64,000 bases of DNA from Spiroplasma kunkelii CR2-3x (GCF_001274875.1 NZ_CP010899.1:806001-870000); one strand, 5' to 3'. Positions 32,969 through 43,995 are shown, counted from the stretch's first letter. Made by a program: numbers and translations. Notes: generated by a model from the letters alone, not told the origin.

Positions 32969-34906
32969 TTAATTAATGATTCCTTGAAAATCATCTTCTA
33001 AAGTAAATTTAACATTTTCATCAATTCAATCTTTTCGTTTTTTAGAATCATCTCCCATTAAGGTAACAATCCGTCTTTCAGCCATAACAGCATCATCAAT
33101 TGTTACTAAAATTAGCTGACGAGTTTGGGGATCCATTGTTGTTTCTCATAATTGTTCTGCGTTCATTTCCCCTAGCCCTTTATAACGCTGTAATTCAAAT
33201 TTACCATGAAATTGACTTAATTTATTTTTTAATTCTGTTTCATCTCATGCGTATTCAATATGTTTATTTTTGGTGCTAGTAATTTTAAATAAAGGTGGTA
33301 AAGCAAGATAAACCCGATGATTTTCAATTAATGGTCGCATATAACGATAAAAAAATGTTAGTAATAAAGTTTGAATATGCGCACCATCCGTATCCGCATC
33401 AGTCATAATAATTACTTTGCCATAATTGGCATCATTAATATCAAAGCCATTTCCGACTCCAGTCCCAATGGCATTAATCATTACATTAATTTCTTCATTA
33501 TTCATTAAATCTTGAATTTTTGCTTTTTCAGCATTAATCACTTTCCCGCGTAACGGTAAAATTGCTTGAAAACGACGATCACGCCCTAACTTGGCACTTC
33601 CCCCCGCCGAATCTCCTTCAACTAAAAAAATCTCATTATTAAATTTATTTCGATTTTGAGCTGGTGTTAATTTTCCGGTTAATAAGCGATCACTATTACC
33701 ACGTTTTTTGCTATTACGAGCTGCTTCGCGTGCTTTCCGGGCCTCTTCGCGAACATTACGAGCTAATAATGCTTTTTCAATAATAGTATAAGCATTTGCC
33801 TTATTTTCTATTAATCAAAATCCAAATTGCTTTGCTACAATTGTTTCAACAACAAGTCGTGCTTCATAAGTTCCTAATTTTCCTTTCGTTTGACCTTCAT
33901 ACTGAATTAAATTTTCAGGAATTTTTACTGAAACGATGGCTGTTAATCCTTCCCGTGTATCAACCGAATCAAGATTCTTATCTTTTTCTTTTAATAAACC
34001 TTCTTTGTGAGCATAATCATTAATTACTTTTGTTAATCCTGTTCGGAATCCAGCAACATGACTGCCACCTTCACTTGTTTTAACATTATTGGCAAAACTA
34101 AGTAAATTTTCATTAAATTCAGTTGAATATTGTAACGCTATTTCAACTTCAATTTGTTTTTCTATCCCTTTTAACATAATAATTGGAGTAATATTTTTTT
34201 TACCTTCATTCATATAAGTAATGAATTCTTCCAAACCATTATTAAATAAATATGATACTTTTTTATCAGTGCGTAGGTCAGTCAATGTCAACTTAACCCC
34301 ACTATTTAAAAATGCTGATTCACGAATTCGTTCTGAAATTGTGGAAAAAGAAAAATCAATTACTTTAAAAATCTCATGATCAGGTAAAAAAGTAACTGTT
34401 GTTCCTGTTTTTGTTGTTGTACCAATTTTTGTTAACGATTCTTTAACTTGTCCACCATTCGCAAATTTAATACTTCAAACTTTGTGATCACGATAAATTG
34501 TGACATCAAAAGTTGACGATAAAGCATTAACAACAGAAGAACCAACACCATGTAATCCTCCTGATGTTTTATAACCATCACCACCAAATTTTCCCCCAGC
34601 ATGTAAAACTGAAAAAATTACTTCTGGCGTTGATTTACCAGATGAATGAATTCCGGTTGGAACACCACGACCATTATCTGCCACCGTAATCGCATTATTT
34701 TTATAAATAATAATATCAATTTCATTACAATAACCAGCTAATGCCTCATCAATTGAATTATCAATAATTTCTCAAACTAAATGATGTAATCCACGAACAT
34801 CAGTTGAACCAATATACATTCCTGGACGTTTTCGAACCGCATCTAGTCCTTCTAAAATCTGAATTGATGATTCATCATACTTTAATGTTTTATCTTTAAT
34901 ACTCAT
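32969..34906 (-). CDS. parE: DNA topoisomerase IV subunit B
   Basis: 645 aa, normal length; intact with TGA-Trp. It supplies the ATPase and TOPRIM parts of topoisomerase IV. Seen: GHKL ATPase motifs [26 protein letters not shown] and [15 protein letters not shown]; transducer; TOPRIM motifs [11 protein letters not shown] and [12 protein letters not shown]; and the C-terminal [20 protein letters not shown]. The GEMN-x-x-QLWETTM end lacks the insertion seen in GyrB of some groups. With parC in the same operon, ParE rather than GyrB is the better call. Start ATG 34906 after GGAATGAT; it is divergent from plsY. Confidence 0.95.
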
Positions 34907-35045
34907 ATTTTCTATCATTCCTTTTAAATATAATTTTCACTATTAATTAATATCTTATATTATAATGCTTTTATTTACAATTATTTACTAAATTATTTCT
35001 AATTGCTATATAATTGCTATATAATAGTAAAAAAGAGGTGAAGGA
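34907..35045. promoter_or_regulatory. Divergent promoter region parE/plsY
   Basis: 139 bases between two divergent genes. On the plus strand TATATAAT occurs twice (about 35007-35027), 20-35 bases before plsY, as -10 candidates. On the minus strand, AT-rich sequence with TATAAT complements near 34960 would serve parE. Confidence 0.5.
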
Positions 35046-35837
35046 ATGACATTATATGGATATTTAGGGACAGCTATTACGGCAATAATTGGTTACTTAA
35101 TTGGTTCTTTTAGTTGATCAATCTTTATTAGTAAAAAAATTTATAAAATTGATGTACGAGATTATTATTCTAAAAATGCCGGAGCCACAAACACTAGTCG
35201 TGTTTTAGGAAAAAAATGAGGTTTTGCCATTATGTTTTTAGATATACTAAAAATTACTATTACAATGTTTATTGCCTTTGGTATTAGTTGTATTAATATT
35301 AATGGGGTTAATTTTGGTTCAACTAGTTATTATATTCCAACTTTTTTTGTTTTAATTGGTCATTCTTATCCAATTTATTATAAATTTAAAGGAGGTAAAA
35401 CAGTTTCATCTTTTTTAGGGTTATTATTAATGAGTAATCCATATTATTTTTTAATTGCTACAGTTGTTTGATGAAGCACAATTTTTATTTGAAAACGAGT
35501 TTCTGTTTCTTCAATTTTAGCAGCATTTTTTACAGGAGCATTATGTTGAATCCCACAATTAAGTGGCATTGATGTTATTAACTTTAATGGTGATTTACTT
35601 CAATATTCTCATCTTGTTTGAGTGAATTACTTACATTATGTTAATTATGACAATTACTATGATAGTTTAGCTTTAATTAATATTATTATTACTTTAAGTG
35701 CTATTTTCTTAATCTTAAAACATCATCAAAATATTGTTCTTTTATTAAAGGGAACAGAAAAACCTTATGATTTTAAAGGGAAATCTGATTTAGAAAATGG
35801 TAATCTTCCAAAACATAATCAAATCAAAAAAAATTAA
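35046..35837 (+). CDS. plsY: Glycerol-3-phosphate acyltransferase PlsY
   Basis: 263 aa, intact with TGA-Trp; AGAGGTGAAGGA before the ATG. It transfers acyl groups from acyl-phosphate to glycerol-3-phosphate in the membrane, the first step of phospholipid synthesis. Seen: N-terminal membrane helix with GYLIGSFSWSIFISK, DVRDYYSKNAGATNTSRVLG (the glycine/serine active motif 1), IGHSYPIYYKFKGGKTVSSF (motif 2 with His and GGK), and further helices. It is longer than the usual 200 aa by an insert near residues 175-215 and a polar C-terminal tail. Neighbouring cdsA at the window end serves the same pathway. Confidence 0.92.
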
Positions 35838-35939
35838 TGAATTATCCATAGTTTTAATTACTTTAATGAGGGAGTAAATTATTCGGTTGGTGATATCTTA
35901 TTCTAATAAATATTTACCTATTAAAATAAAATTTCTAAG

Positions 35940-35962
35940 AAAAAGATAAATTTATCTTTTTT
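35940..35962. terminator. Palindromic terminator after plsY
   Basis: AAAAAGATAAATTTATCTTTTTT is a perfect palindrome about 100 bp after plsY. Bidirectional in form. Confidence 0.55.
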
Positions 35963-36059
35963 AATTAATTTAATTATAACATAAGAGTAATAATTTACAA
36001 TACAAAAAATAATAATTCGAAAATTATTTAATAAATTTATTTTAAATTATTGATTTTTA

Positions 36060-36740
36060 CTTTAAATTTTAAACAAAACATTGTGTTTGGTGGACAACAT
36101 TTTTATTTATTAAAAATTGCTGATTATACTTATCTTCATTTTTAAAATAATAATTATATTCTTTTTTATTTTTTATTTTTAATTTATTAAGATAAAACTC
36201 AATTAAATTAACACCATTTTTTTTGCCATTTTCAATGCAATCATATTTTTAAAAACTTTTTTACTATATTATTTAGTACCATATCCTTTTAATAATTTAA
36301 CATTATGCGAAATTTGTGGTTCAGTACAAGACCCCATATATCAATCTTATTTATAAACTTTAATACCCTCAAAATTATTTTTGATATATTTAATTAAACC
36401 ATTGATTTTATATTTTTTTATATTTTAAAAATGGATATTCTTTAATATTTTTTCTTATAATTAATTTTTTTAAATATTTTTTTACTTCATCCGGATCGCC
36501 ATTTTTAAATAATTTATTCATATCTCAATAAATTTGTTTTCTTATTTTTTCATTATCGGATAAATTTTTAGTAAGTTTTCTTCTTCAATAAGGAAATATT
36601 ACTTTTAATTCTTTCATTAAATGAAATTGATCTAAAATAAAAATTGCACCAATTTCATTCGCAAATTTTTGGATTCATTTTGCTTCATCACCTGCTAAAT
36701 TCGTTTTAAACATTTTTTCCTCTTTTTTAAATTTTTTTGT
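36060..36740 (-). pseudogene. Mbov_0401/UPF0236-type transposase fragment
   Basis: Minus-strand blocks in two frames: NLAGDEAKWIQKFANEIGAI, FILDQFHLMKELKVIFPYWR, DNEKIRKQIYWDMNK, then after a frameshift WYMGSCTEPQISHNVKLLKG and FKNMIALKMAKKNG. The DEAKW-LDQFH and CTEPQISHNV blocks are the C-terminal half of the same family as 8363-9511, but from a different subgroup. The N-terminal half is absent and at least two ochre codons are present. Confidence 0.6.
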
Positions 36741-36790
36741 TGTTTTTTACTAAAAAAAGAAAAAATTTAACAAAATTATTCATAAAAATT

Positions 36791-36822
36791 AAAAAAAACA
36801 AGTAAATTTACTTGTTTTTTAA
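36791..36822. terminator. Palindromic terminator
   Basis: AAAAACAAGTAAATTTACTTGTTTTT is a perfect palindrome next to the stop of the conjugation ATPase remnant (36823-36825). On the minus strand it ends that gene. Confidence 0.7.
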
Positions 36823-38110
36823 TTATCTTTTTTTCCAAACCCCGCTTTTTATTTTTTGTTTGCTTGAATTTCAATACGATATCTTTCAAATCCAGAAACA
36901 AAAAATAGACCTTGTCCTTTTACGTTACGAGCAATATAATCTTGTTCTGCTGATGTTAATCCGCCATAACTTTTATATAAATTAATAACTTTTTATATAT
37001 CATTAGGTTTTAACCCCATAATAAAAGAATATTGACTATTATTAAAATTGTTTCATTTTCTACAAAATCAGCGATGTTTTGTGTTGCCACGACCAACGCA
37101 CCATTATATTTCCGAATTCGCTTTGTCATTTGATACATAAAATTTAAGGTAACTTGATTATCTTTATTGATTGCTAAATGAGCCTCATCAACAATTATTA
37201 GAATTTGATTATTATCTTTAAAACGATTTTCTTTTATTTCTTTTTTAATAATATTTAGCATTAAAATTAATTTTGCTGCATTTGTTTTTTTTGTCATCTA
37301 AATTAAACAAATTATAAACATCATAAACAATAAAATTATTATTAAATTTTATTTTTGTGTGACCATTTCAAGGTGCTTAATATTTTCCATCATTTAAAAA
37401 ATCAGTTTCTATTAAATCCGTAAATTCTTTTAAAAGTTGATTTTTACTGTTTTTATATTCTTTTTATAATAAATAATAAAAATCATTCATAATTGTAAAA
37501 TCCTTATTATTAATTTTATTAATGTCAATATTATTTGTAATTTTAAATTGATGATATAATAATTTTAAATATTTTGTTAATAAATTAATTTCTCGCACGT
37601 TAAAATCAGGATAAAGCGTTTTGAATCATTGTTCTAAAAATCGTAAATGATTAATATTTGTTCTTTGCTACTTAATAAAGTTATATAGAATCCCTTTATT
37701 TTAATTGCTCCAATTAAAGTCTTTTTTAAAGTACCCTTTAAAATTCCGTGTGTTAAAATATAATTATTATCAATAACTTTATTATATGGCACCAGTAAAC
37801 TAGTTTTGTTTTTACTATATTTTTTATAACTAAATAGGAAATTTATTTTATAATATAATCATTGTGATCCTTTTAAATTAGTCTTTTTATTTGTAATAAT
37901 TAGTGGTAAGCTAATTAAAATCATTATTGATAATGATAATAATTTTATTCATAGTTTTCATTGAAAACCAAATATAAACATAATTGTTAATCCAACTCAA
38001 ACAGCAAATATCAAGACATCTGTTATTGTTATATTGCGTCAAAAACGATATTTAGCATCTTTTAATTTTTTTGGTATTATATAAAAAATTTTATTATAAA
38101 ATAACTTTCA
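36823..38110 (-). pseudogene. VirB4/TraE-type conjugation ATPase remnant
   Basis: The N-terminal part encodes KLKDAKYRFWRNITITDVLI with two membrane helices (VGLTIMFIFGFQWKLWIKLL, SIMILISLPLIITNKKTNLK). The C-terminal part encodes QILIIVDEAHLAINKDNQVT, FMYQMTKRIRKYNGALVVAT and QNIADF, the Walker B and following motifs of VirB4/TrsE ATPases, ending YGGLTSAEQDYIARN. Several stops and shifts fall between, and the Walker A region is not readable. TraE-like ATPases of this form are known on Spiroplasma plasmids and mollicute integrative elements. It marks a lost conjugative element. Confidence 0.7.
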
Positions 38111-38172
38111 TTGCTAATTTGCTCCTTAAAACGCTTTATATAAACAAAAAAGTTTTAATTTATTTATCTTAT

Positions 38173-38780
38173 TTATAAATATCGCATAACACCATTAAAC
38201 ATCGCTAATGAAATAATAGCACCAAGCAATAATTTAAAAGTTATATCAAAAGCAAACAAATTACTAATATTTTCTCAAAGTAAATTAACATTATGCATTG
38301 TATTTCCCAAAGCATTAATATATTTACCAATCTCTTTAATACTAGACAAATTATTAAACGACCAAATAATAGAATTAATAATATGTTTATCTAAATTATA
38401 TCACGGAGCATCTAAATAAGGTAATTGTCAAATTTTTCCACCATTAATTTCATTTTGTCAGTCTTTAACATTATATATACTAAAATTAAAGTCGTGAATT
38501 TCAACAGAATTGGCAGCAGTTAATTTAGTACTAACAAATTCAAAAACATTAAATCCCTTATATTTACACTTTTGAAAATACTTCATACATACTTGGTAAT
38601 ACATAAGTTTCTGTGTTTCAATTTTAATAAAAATAATATGAAAAATCTTTAACATCCACTTTATAGGTATTATAAAACCGAACTATTGAACTAGAAAAAT
38701 AATCTTCATGTCCCCAGCCCCGCGTAAACTAAAATACAAAGCCTTTGGATATAACAAAAAACCATTTTTTACAAAAAAAG
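38173..38780 (-). pseudogene. Plectrovirus attachment-protein C-terminal remnant
   Basis: Pieces in order: PKALYFSLRGAG, KYKGFNVFEFVSTKLTAANS, VEIHDFNFSIYNVKDWQNEI and NGGKIWQLPYL, then a C-terminal helix FDITFKLLLGAIISLAMFNG ending MRYL at 38173-38175. They align in layout with the end of the prophage protein at 16339-18199 (YNVFELQAQ, YDFNFGIYNWQEINSGGLF, terminal helix). It is a divergent relative, not a recent duplicate, so a second plectrovirus lineage once integrated here. Confidence 0.6.
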
Positions 38781-38844
38781 AAAAACAACATAGCCAATAG
38801 ATGAAAAAAACTTAACATATTGCATCGTGTACGATGAAGCCGTA

Positions 38845-38877
38845 AAAAACAACTCTTGTTAAAGGGTTGTTTTTTTA
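38845..38877. terminator. Terminator hairpin
   Basis: AAAACAACTCTT and AAGGGTTGTTTTTTT pair around a GTTA loop, with a T run on the plus strand and an A run on the other side. Confidence 0.6.
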
Positions 38878-38895
38878 TTTAAAAACAACATTTAA

Positions 38896-38928
38896 AAACA
38901 ACCCAATAAGGGTCGGTTTTTTTGTCCT
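38896..38928 (-). terminator. Terminator after the capsid-like gene
   Basis: On the minus strand AACCGACCC and GGGTTGTT pair (one mismatch) around TTATT, followed by T residues, 11 bp after the capsid-like stop. It fits the end of the tailed-phage operon fragment. Confidence 0.6.
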
Positions 38929-38938
38929 ACTTCATCCT

Positions 38939-39403
38939 TTATTCTACAAAGTATAATTCTAAATTAAACATCATATTTTCTGTAATTGAACCAGTTCATT
39001 TTGCTACTAATTCACCTCGCAATGATGGATCAGTATTTTTTAAACGATCTAAATCAAATCTTCTTCATTGTGTTTTTAATCCGATTGTATGATCAATTAC
39101 TAAACGACCACGCTTAGCATTTTGATTTTGTTTTGGATTTCCTTTTTCATGATTTCATTCACTATCACCATAAAATAATCGTTCAGGTATTGTATAAATT
39201 GCAACTGCATAATCTGCACTTTCCATATTAGGACTTGATTGTGCTGTTGCTGTTAAGCGATGAAAAGTATAATAATCAGGATTTGATAAAATATCTTTTA
39301 CTCTCATTTCTTGTGCTGATAATAATAAATGTCCTTCTTTTGTTAAGTTTGCTACTCAATTTCCAATAACAAACCCTTCATGTAATCCTATAATTGATGC
39401 CAT
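38939..39403 (-). CDS. Probable truncated phage major capsid protein, 154 aa
   Basis: ATG 39403 begins 3 nt after the stop of the scaffold-like gene, with AGAAAGGAAAA upstream. The product MASIIGLHEGFVIGNWVANL, RRFDLDRLKNTDPSLRGELV is beta-rich with no membrane segment and four or more TGA/TGG Trp. The position directly after a scaffold-like protein and downstream of terminase fits a major capsid protein. At 154 aa it is about half the usual length and is followed at once by a terminator, so it is probably a truncated or small capsid-related protein. The call rests mainly on position. Confidence 0.45.
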
Positions 39404-39406
39404 ATT

Positions 39407-39877
39407 TTATTTTCCTTTCTGATATTCTTTTTGAACTAAGTTTTTAATTCTTTCATTAATAGGAATATTATGATTATCTTGTAAATTTTCTTTAATTTTT
39501 TGTGATAATTCTTCAATAAACATATTTTCATCTTTAATTTGAATTCCACCATTCATTAGGTTTTTCATATCTAATTGTGGTTTTTTCTCAATTAAATCTT
39601 TAAAGTTAGTTTTAATATATTCCATATCTTTACCACTATTTAATAGTTCTTCAACTAATTTACGATTTTCTTGTGGTACTTGTGATAACTCATATTCTTT
39701 TATTTTTGACTGATAATTATTAATTTTTTCTTCATATTGTTTTTCAGTTTCAGTTTTAATACGAGTTTCTACACTTGGTAAGACATTAGATAATATTTGC
39801 TTTTCTTTTTGTTCTAATAAAGCATTAATTTCATCTTGTGTCATATTTTCTTTATATTCATATTTAAAGTTTGACAT
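39407..39877 (-). CDS. Phage scaffolding-like protein, 156 aa
   Basis: The frame has no TGA codon. It is acidic and helical with a coiled-coil core: MTQDEINALLEQKEKQILSN, then KTETEKQYEEKINNYQSKIK, and a conserved-looking C-terminal basic end (NERIKNLVQKEYQKGK). This layout (coiled coil plus short C-terminal basic helix, preceding the capsid gene by 3 bp) is that of DUF4355-type scaffold proteins of tailed phages. It would guide capsid assembly and then leave. AGGGATTAAAGT lies before ATG 39877. Confidence 0.65.
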   Translation of the reverse strand: MSNFKYEYKENMTQDEINALLEQKEKQILSNVLPSVETRIKTETEKQYEEKINNYQSKIKEYELSQVPQENRKLVEELLNSGKDMEYIKTNFKDLIEKKPQLDMKNLMNGGIQIKDENMFIEELSQKIKENLQDNHNIPINERIKNLVQKEYQKGK

Positions 39878-39944
39878 ACTTTAATCCCTCCATTATTTTT
39901 TTATAGAAAATTTCAAAAACTATCGTTACCATCTTACCATCATT

Positions 39945-40244
39945 TTAATTTTTGTAAACTTGTGGATATTTTTTCTTAATTTCAGTTCTAGTTTCTTCAA
40001 TACCTTTTTTAAAACCTTTTTCATATTGTTCTAAATATTCTTTTTGATTATTAACTCCATAATCGTAAGTTTCTTTCATTAATTCTTGGAATATTTTAGT
40101 ATGTTCTTCACAAGCAGGAACACCAATACCATTTCAATTTTTACTTACTTTTTTAAAACACTCTTTACCATCTATAATCATTCAACATATATTTTTATCC
40201 ATTCGCATTTTTTCAACATTTCTTTTAATTTGTTTTTTTGCCAT
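39945..40244 (-). CDS. Small phage protein with Cys/His cluster, 99 aa
   Basis: ATG 40244, 4 nt after the terminase stop, inside a GAGAAGG context. MAKKQIKRNVEKMRMDKNIC opens it; Cys20, Cys30 and Cys45 with His49 (CWMIIDGKEC...PACEEH) form a possible zinc site, followed by a charged helix (YLEQYEKGFKKGIEETRTEI). A related frame with CEIPDC at its start is at 44912-45172. It occupies the position of the portal gene but is far too small to be one. The function is unknown; DNA binding is plausible. Confidence 0.6.
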
Positions 40245-40248
40245 AATT

Positions 40249-41766
40249 TTACCTTCTCTTTCCAAATTGCTTACTTATTAAAAATGGATTATCTAATGTT
40301 TTTATAAAATATTCCATAATATCCATAACAGCATAAGTCATAGCATCAAAACCATCATCAAATAATTTATTATCTTCTAATTTATAAGTAGATTTATTTG
40401 CTGGTGGTTTCTTCCATTCCATTTTTAACATATCTTTAAATAACTCTGGTGTTAATCTTTGACTAATTTGTAAATAATTCTTATTTAGCAGGATGATTAT
40501 AGCATCAATTCTATCAGTTCTATATCATATCTCTTTATTAACTGGTTTAAATATTAATCAATTAGCATCAGGAAAATATTTTCGCCTAATATTATTTAAT
40601 GTATCAACCTCTACTAAATGACCGCCACCAGTATCAACATTTACCTCTAAACCATTATATAAATCATTTCATTGTGTAGCACATATTATATAAAAGTGTA
40701 CTATTTCATGTAAAACTTTCATTATGTCTTTTTGTACCATTTCAGCATTACTATGTTTATATTCCATTAATGGAGTCATTTTTTTATAATTGTTATCTAT
40801 TCCCATTAAAATTGCATGGGTAGCATGTCCTAATGGTGATTCACCATAACCTAAATCTAATCCTGCTCTAAAATTAACTGGTTCAAAATCATATAATTTA
40901 CTAAATAAATAATTAGCAAAAATAGAACCATCTAATGCACCGGGCATTCCAATTCCTCAAACCTCATATTTTTTAAGTCATTCTGCTTTTAATTCATATA
41001 ATTTCATTAATTCATCATAATTTAAATTATCTTTATTAATTAAATAATTAGTATAATGATTAATTACTTTTTTATCATATGCTTTTTGACCTGTTTTAGG
41101 ATCTAAGACTGGAACTATAATTTTAGATATTTGTTCACCATTACTTTCTAATTCTTTACGATTAAATGGCATTAATTTATTTAAATAATCGATATGATCT
41201 TGATAAATACTATCAGGATTAGTACTTGTAATTAATATTAATTTTTTATAATCACGAACTGCTTGCATAATTGCTTCTTTTTCTGATTTACTAAATTCAT
41301 TTGCTTCTTCTAATCAAATAATACATAAATTAGCACCATTTGCTCGTGCTGTTCCTTTACCTAATACTTGACTATTATTACTTTTTCTTGCTCCTTGTAA
41401 TTTAATAAAACTACCATTAGGAAATAATCAAGTAGGTTTATTAAACCTAGCATTATATTGATAATGACCACCTTTTCATTTTTTAGTAGGATTAAGAATT
41501 AAACCTATTTTATCTAATGCATCTTGAATATCTTGTTGCATTTCAGCAGTATTGGCACTATTTAATCTAAAACCATATATTGCTATTTTTTTATCTTTAT
41601 GTGCTAATACTACACAACTTAATAATGCTATTAATTCATCAATAGAATATGTTTTACCTGCTTTACGACTACCTGCTAAATTAATCTCATCAGCAATATA
41701 TTCAGCACTATTCAATAGACTAGTTACTATTTTATTAAGATAACTATATTCATATAACATTGCCAT
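40249..41766 (-). CDS. Phage terminase large subunit
   Basis: 505 aa, intact with several TGA-Trp codons. The ATPase/nuclease packages DNA into tailed-phage heads. Seen: P-loop GSRKAGKTYSIDEL at about residue 32, Walker B CIIWLEEANEF at about residue 150, coupling motif ILITSTNPDS, then the RNase H-like nuclease: AGLDLGYGESPLG (first Asp), VNVDTGGGHLVE (second acidic site) and DDGFDAMTYAVMD (third). Length and order match TerL of siphophage type (PBSX-like). ATG 41766 overlaps the small-subunit stop (TAATG). Confidence 0.88.
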
Positions 41767-42127
41767 TATATATCACGACCATTCGTTATATTAATTATTG
41801 GTGGAGTATAATTTATTTCAGTTTCATTTTCACGACCATAATACTGTGCATATACTGATACACCCCCCCCTTAGTTTCATTTAAGAGATGTAATTTTATA
41901 TTATTTTCTAATATTCGTATTTTCATTTTTAAGGTATTATAAGCAATAATATTGCTATTTTTAAGGTTTTCATATTCACCTTCTTCTAATTCACAAAATA
42001 TTAATAAGGTTTCTTTTGTAGCAAGTTTGTAATTATTTTGTATACAATAATCATCAAATTTACTTATTTTTACATCAATATTCCGCTTTTTTGCATCTTT
42101 TCACCAATTAATTCCCACTTTTGCCAT
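41766..42127 (-). pseudogene. Phage terminase small subunit, frameshifted in a G8 tract
   Basis: ATG 42127 (MAKVGINWWKDAKKRNIDVK), AAAAGA ribosome site. The frame is open until a run of eight G (C on the plus strand, 41863-41870). As written it then ends early with QYMHSIMVVKMKLK. With nine G it reads GVSVYAQYYGRENETEINYT to NGRDI, ending TAA exactly overlapping the TerL ATG, which is surely the original end. Full length would be 120 aa, right for a DNA-recognising small subunit. G8 is the longest G run seen in this AT-rich window, so polymerase slippage or sequencing error are both possible. Confidence 0.65.
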
Positions 42128-42169
42128 CTTTTTTACCTCTTTTGTCATCACCATTCTACAAAAAAATAT

Positions 42170-42356
42170 CAAAAAGTAAAATAAAAAAAGACTTTTTCAA
42201 GTCTTTATTCTTAGTAATTTTTAAACAAGAGATTAAGGGTTGATTAATTCTACTTGTATTAAATTACATCACCATCCTAACATCTTTTAATAAAATGTCA
42301 ATAAAATTTTAATTTTAATGTATAAATATATATTAAGAAAGGGTTGAACAAATCTT
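42170..42356 (+). other. Intergenic flank before IS30 with hairpin
   Basis: A hairpin AAAGACTT/AAGTCTTT at about 42187-42208 could end minus-strand transcription entering from the IS side. The later part contains AAGGGTTGATT and TTACATC motifs that recur after the transposase at about 43487-43520, consistent with element ends, though I could not fix exact terminal repeats. Confidence 0.4.
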
Positions 42357-43347
42357 ATGAAAAAGAAAAAATATAAACATTTTAATCTTGAAAAAAGATA
42401 TAAATTAAAAGAATATTTAGAATGCGAAACATTTAAAAAGAAAGATGGTACACCTAATTATTCTAAAATAGGAGAAGTAATGAATAAAAGTCGTAATACA
42501 ATTAGATTAGAGGCTAAAAGACTTAAAGAAGAATATGAACCTGAAAAAGCACATAAAGATTATAAACGAAAGCGTAAAAAATCTATTAAATATACAACAA
42601 TTACAAAAAAAGTTGTAAATTATATAAGAAAAATTTTAAGTAAAAAAAGTTATTCACCAAGATTAATTATTTATGAATATGAAAAAAAATATAGTGAAAA
42701 GTTTCCATTTTCACATATGACACTTTATAAATATATTGATTATAAAGTTTTTGATGATGAAAATATTGAAATTAAGAAAAAATTACCATTTAAAGGTAAA
42801 AAATATAAAACAAAAAAAGAAAAGATGATCGTGGTCAATTAACTAATATTAGATTTATTGAAGAAGCAAAACATGAAAAAGGTACTTTTGGTTGATTTCA
42901 AATGGATTGTATTATTGGAAAAGAACATCAGTCAGCTTGTTTAACTTTTACGGAAGAAAAGAGTTTATATACTATTTGTTTTAAATTAAATCAGCATAAT
43001 TCAGAAGAGGTTAATAATGCTCTTAAATGTATTTTTTAAAATAAACTTTATAAAGTAAGTATAAAAGGAATTATTACAGATCAAGGTAAAGAATTTAGTA
43101 AGTGAAAAGAGATAGAGAAAATTACTAATACAAATGTTTATTTTTGTGATGCTGGAACTCCAACTCAAAAAGCAAAAGTTGAAAGAATAAATAGAGATAT
43201 TAGAGAATATTTACCTAAAGGAACTGATTTTAATACTGTTACTCAAAAAGAAATTAATAAAGTTATGAAAATTATTAATGAAAAGCCTCGGCCAAGTTTA
43301 GGTTGATTATCCTCCAGAGAGGTATTTTTACAAAATATTAATATTTA
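42357..43347 (+). pseudogene. IS30-family transposase, broken
   Basis: ATG 42357 after AGAAAGGG. The N-terminal half is helix-turn-helix rich (MKKKKYKHFNLEKRYKLKEY, YSKIGEVMNKSRNTIRLEAK). A frameshift near 42825 interrupts before DDRGQLTNIRFIEEA. The DDE half follows: FQMDCIIGKEHQSA (Asp), GIITDQGKEFSKW (Asp) and QKAKVERINRDIREY (Glu), ending SSREVFLQNINI. A TAA at 43037-43039 lies between the catalytic motifs (KCIF-*-NKLYK). Two lesions make it inactive. It is the longest IS30 copy here and the reference for the relics at 14095 and 47270. Confidence 0.8.
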
Positions 43348-43504
43348 ACTTTTTTAAATATAAATTATATATTTGTAACAAATTTTTCTTTTTGTCGTGC
43401 TTAAATATTAATTTATATTTAAAAAAGTTATTTTTTTTTGAAAAAATATTGCATTTTAAAATAAAAAGTATATTATCAAATTAATAAGGGTTGATTGACC
43501 TACT

Positions 43505-43995
43505 TGCATCTTTACAATACAATTAAAGTATTAAGCTTTTTCCGTTTTATGGTTAAAGGATTTTAGTATTTATTATTTATCATATATTTTAACTGTGGCA
43601 CACTGGTTTTATATGTGATTTGATGTAAAAAATGAATTTATTAAATAGAAAAATGAACTTATTATATTTACTATTAAAGTTCTTAATAGTTATTTTAAGT
43701 GTGCCAATTTTTATTATTTTATATATTTAACAATGTTTATTAACAATGTTTATTAACAGTGTTTATTAACAGTGTTTATTAACAGTGTTTATTAACAGTG
43801 TTTATTAACAGTGTTTATTAACAGTGTTTATTAACAGTGTTTATTAACAGTGTTTATTAACAGTGTTTATTAACAGTGTTTATTAACAGTGTTTATTAAA
43901 CATTAAATAAACAATATATTAACATTTTTTATAACATTGTTAATAATCAGTGTTTATTACAATAAATAAACATTATATAAACATTATTTATAACA
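43505..43995 (+). mobile_element. Plectrovirus intergenic fragment, inverted relative to the prophage
   Basis: It begins with the plus-strand end of the coat gene (KVLSFFRFMVKGF, stop at about 43566). It continues as an inverted copy of 21000-21290: the ATATGTGATTTGATG block, the repeat array and the ATAAACATTATATAAAC motifs. Homology ends near AAATATTTA at about 44014. No intact gene. It indicates a separate plectrovirus insertion or a circularised fragment that joined beside IS30. Confidence 0.75.
43731..43903. repeat. 13-bp tandem repeat array, about 13 units
   Basis: The unit CAGTGTTTATTAA repeats about 11 times after two variant CAATGTTTATTAA units, with no spacers. The homologous region in the prophage (21083-21128) has three units. 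The unit matches the scattered TGTTTAT motifs of the phage intergenic region. The form is that of iterons bound by a replication initiator. Confidence 0.85.

Noticed and set aside
43731-43903. CRISPR array
   Set aside because: The 13-bp units are contiguous with no unique spacers, and no cas genes are nearby.
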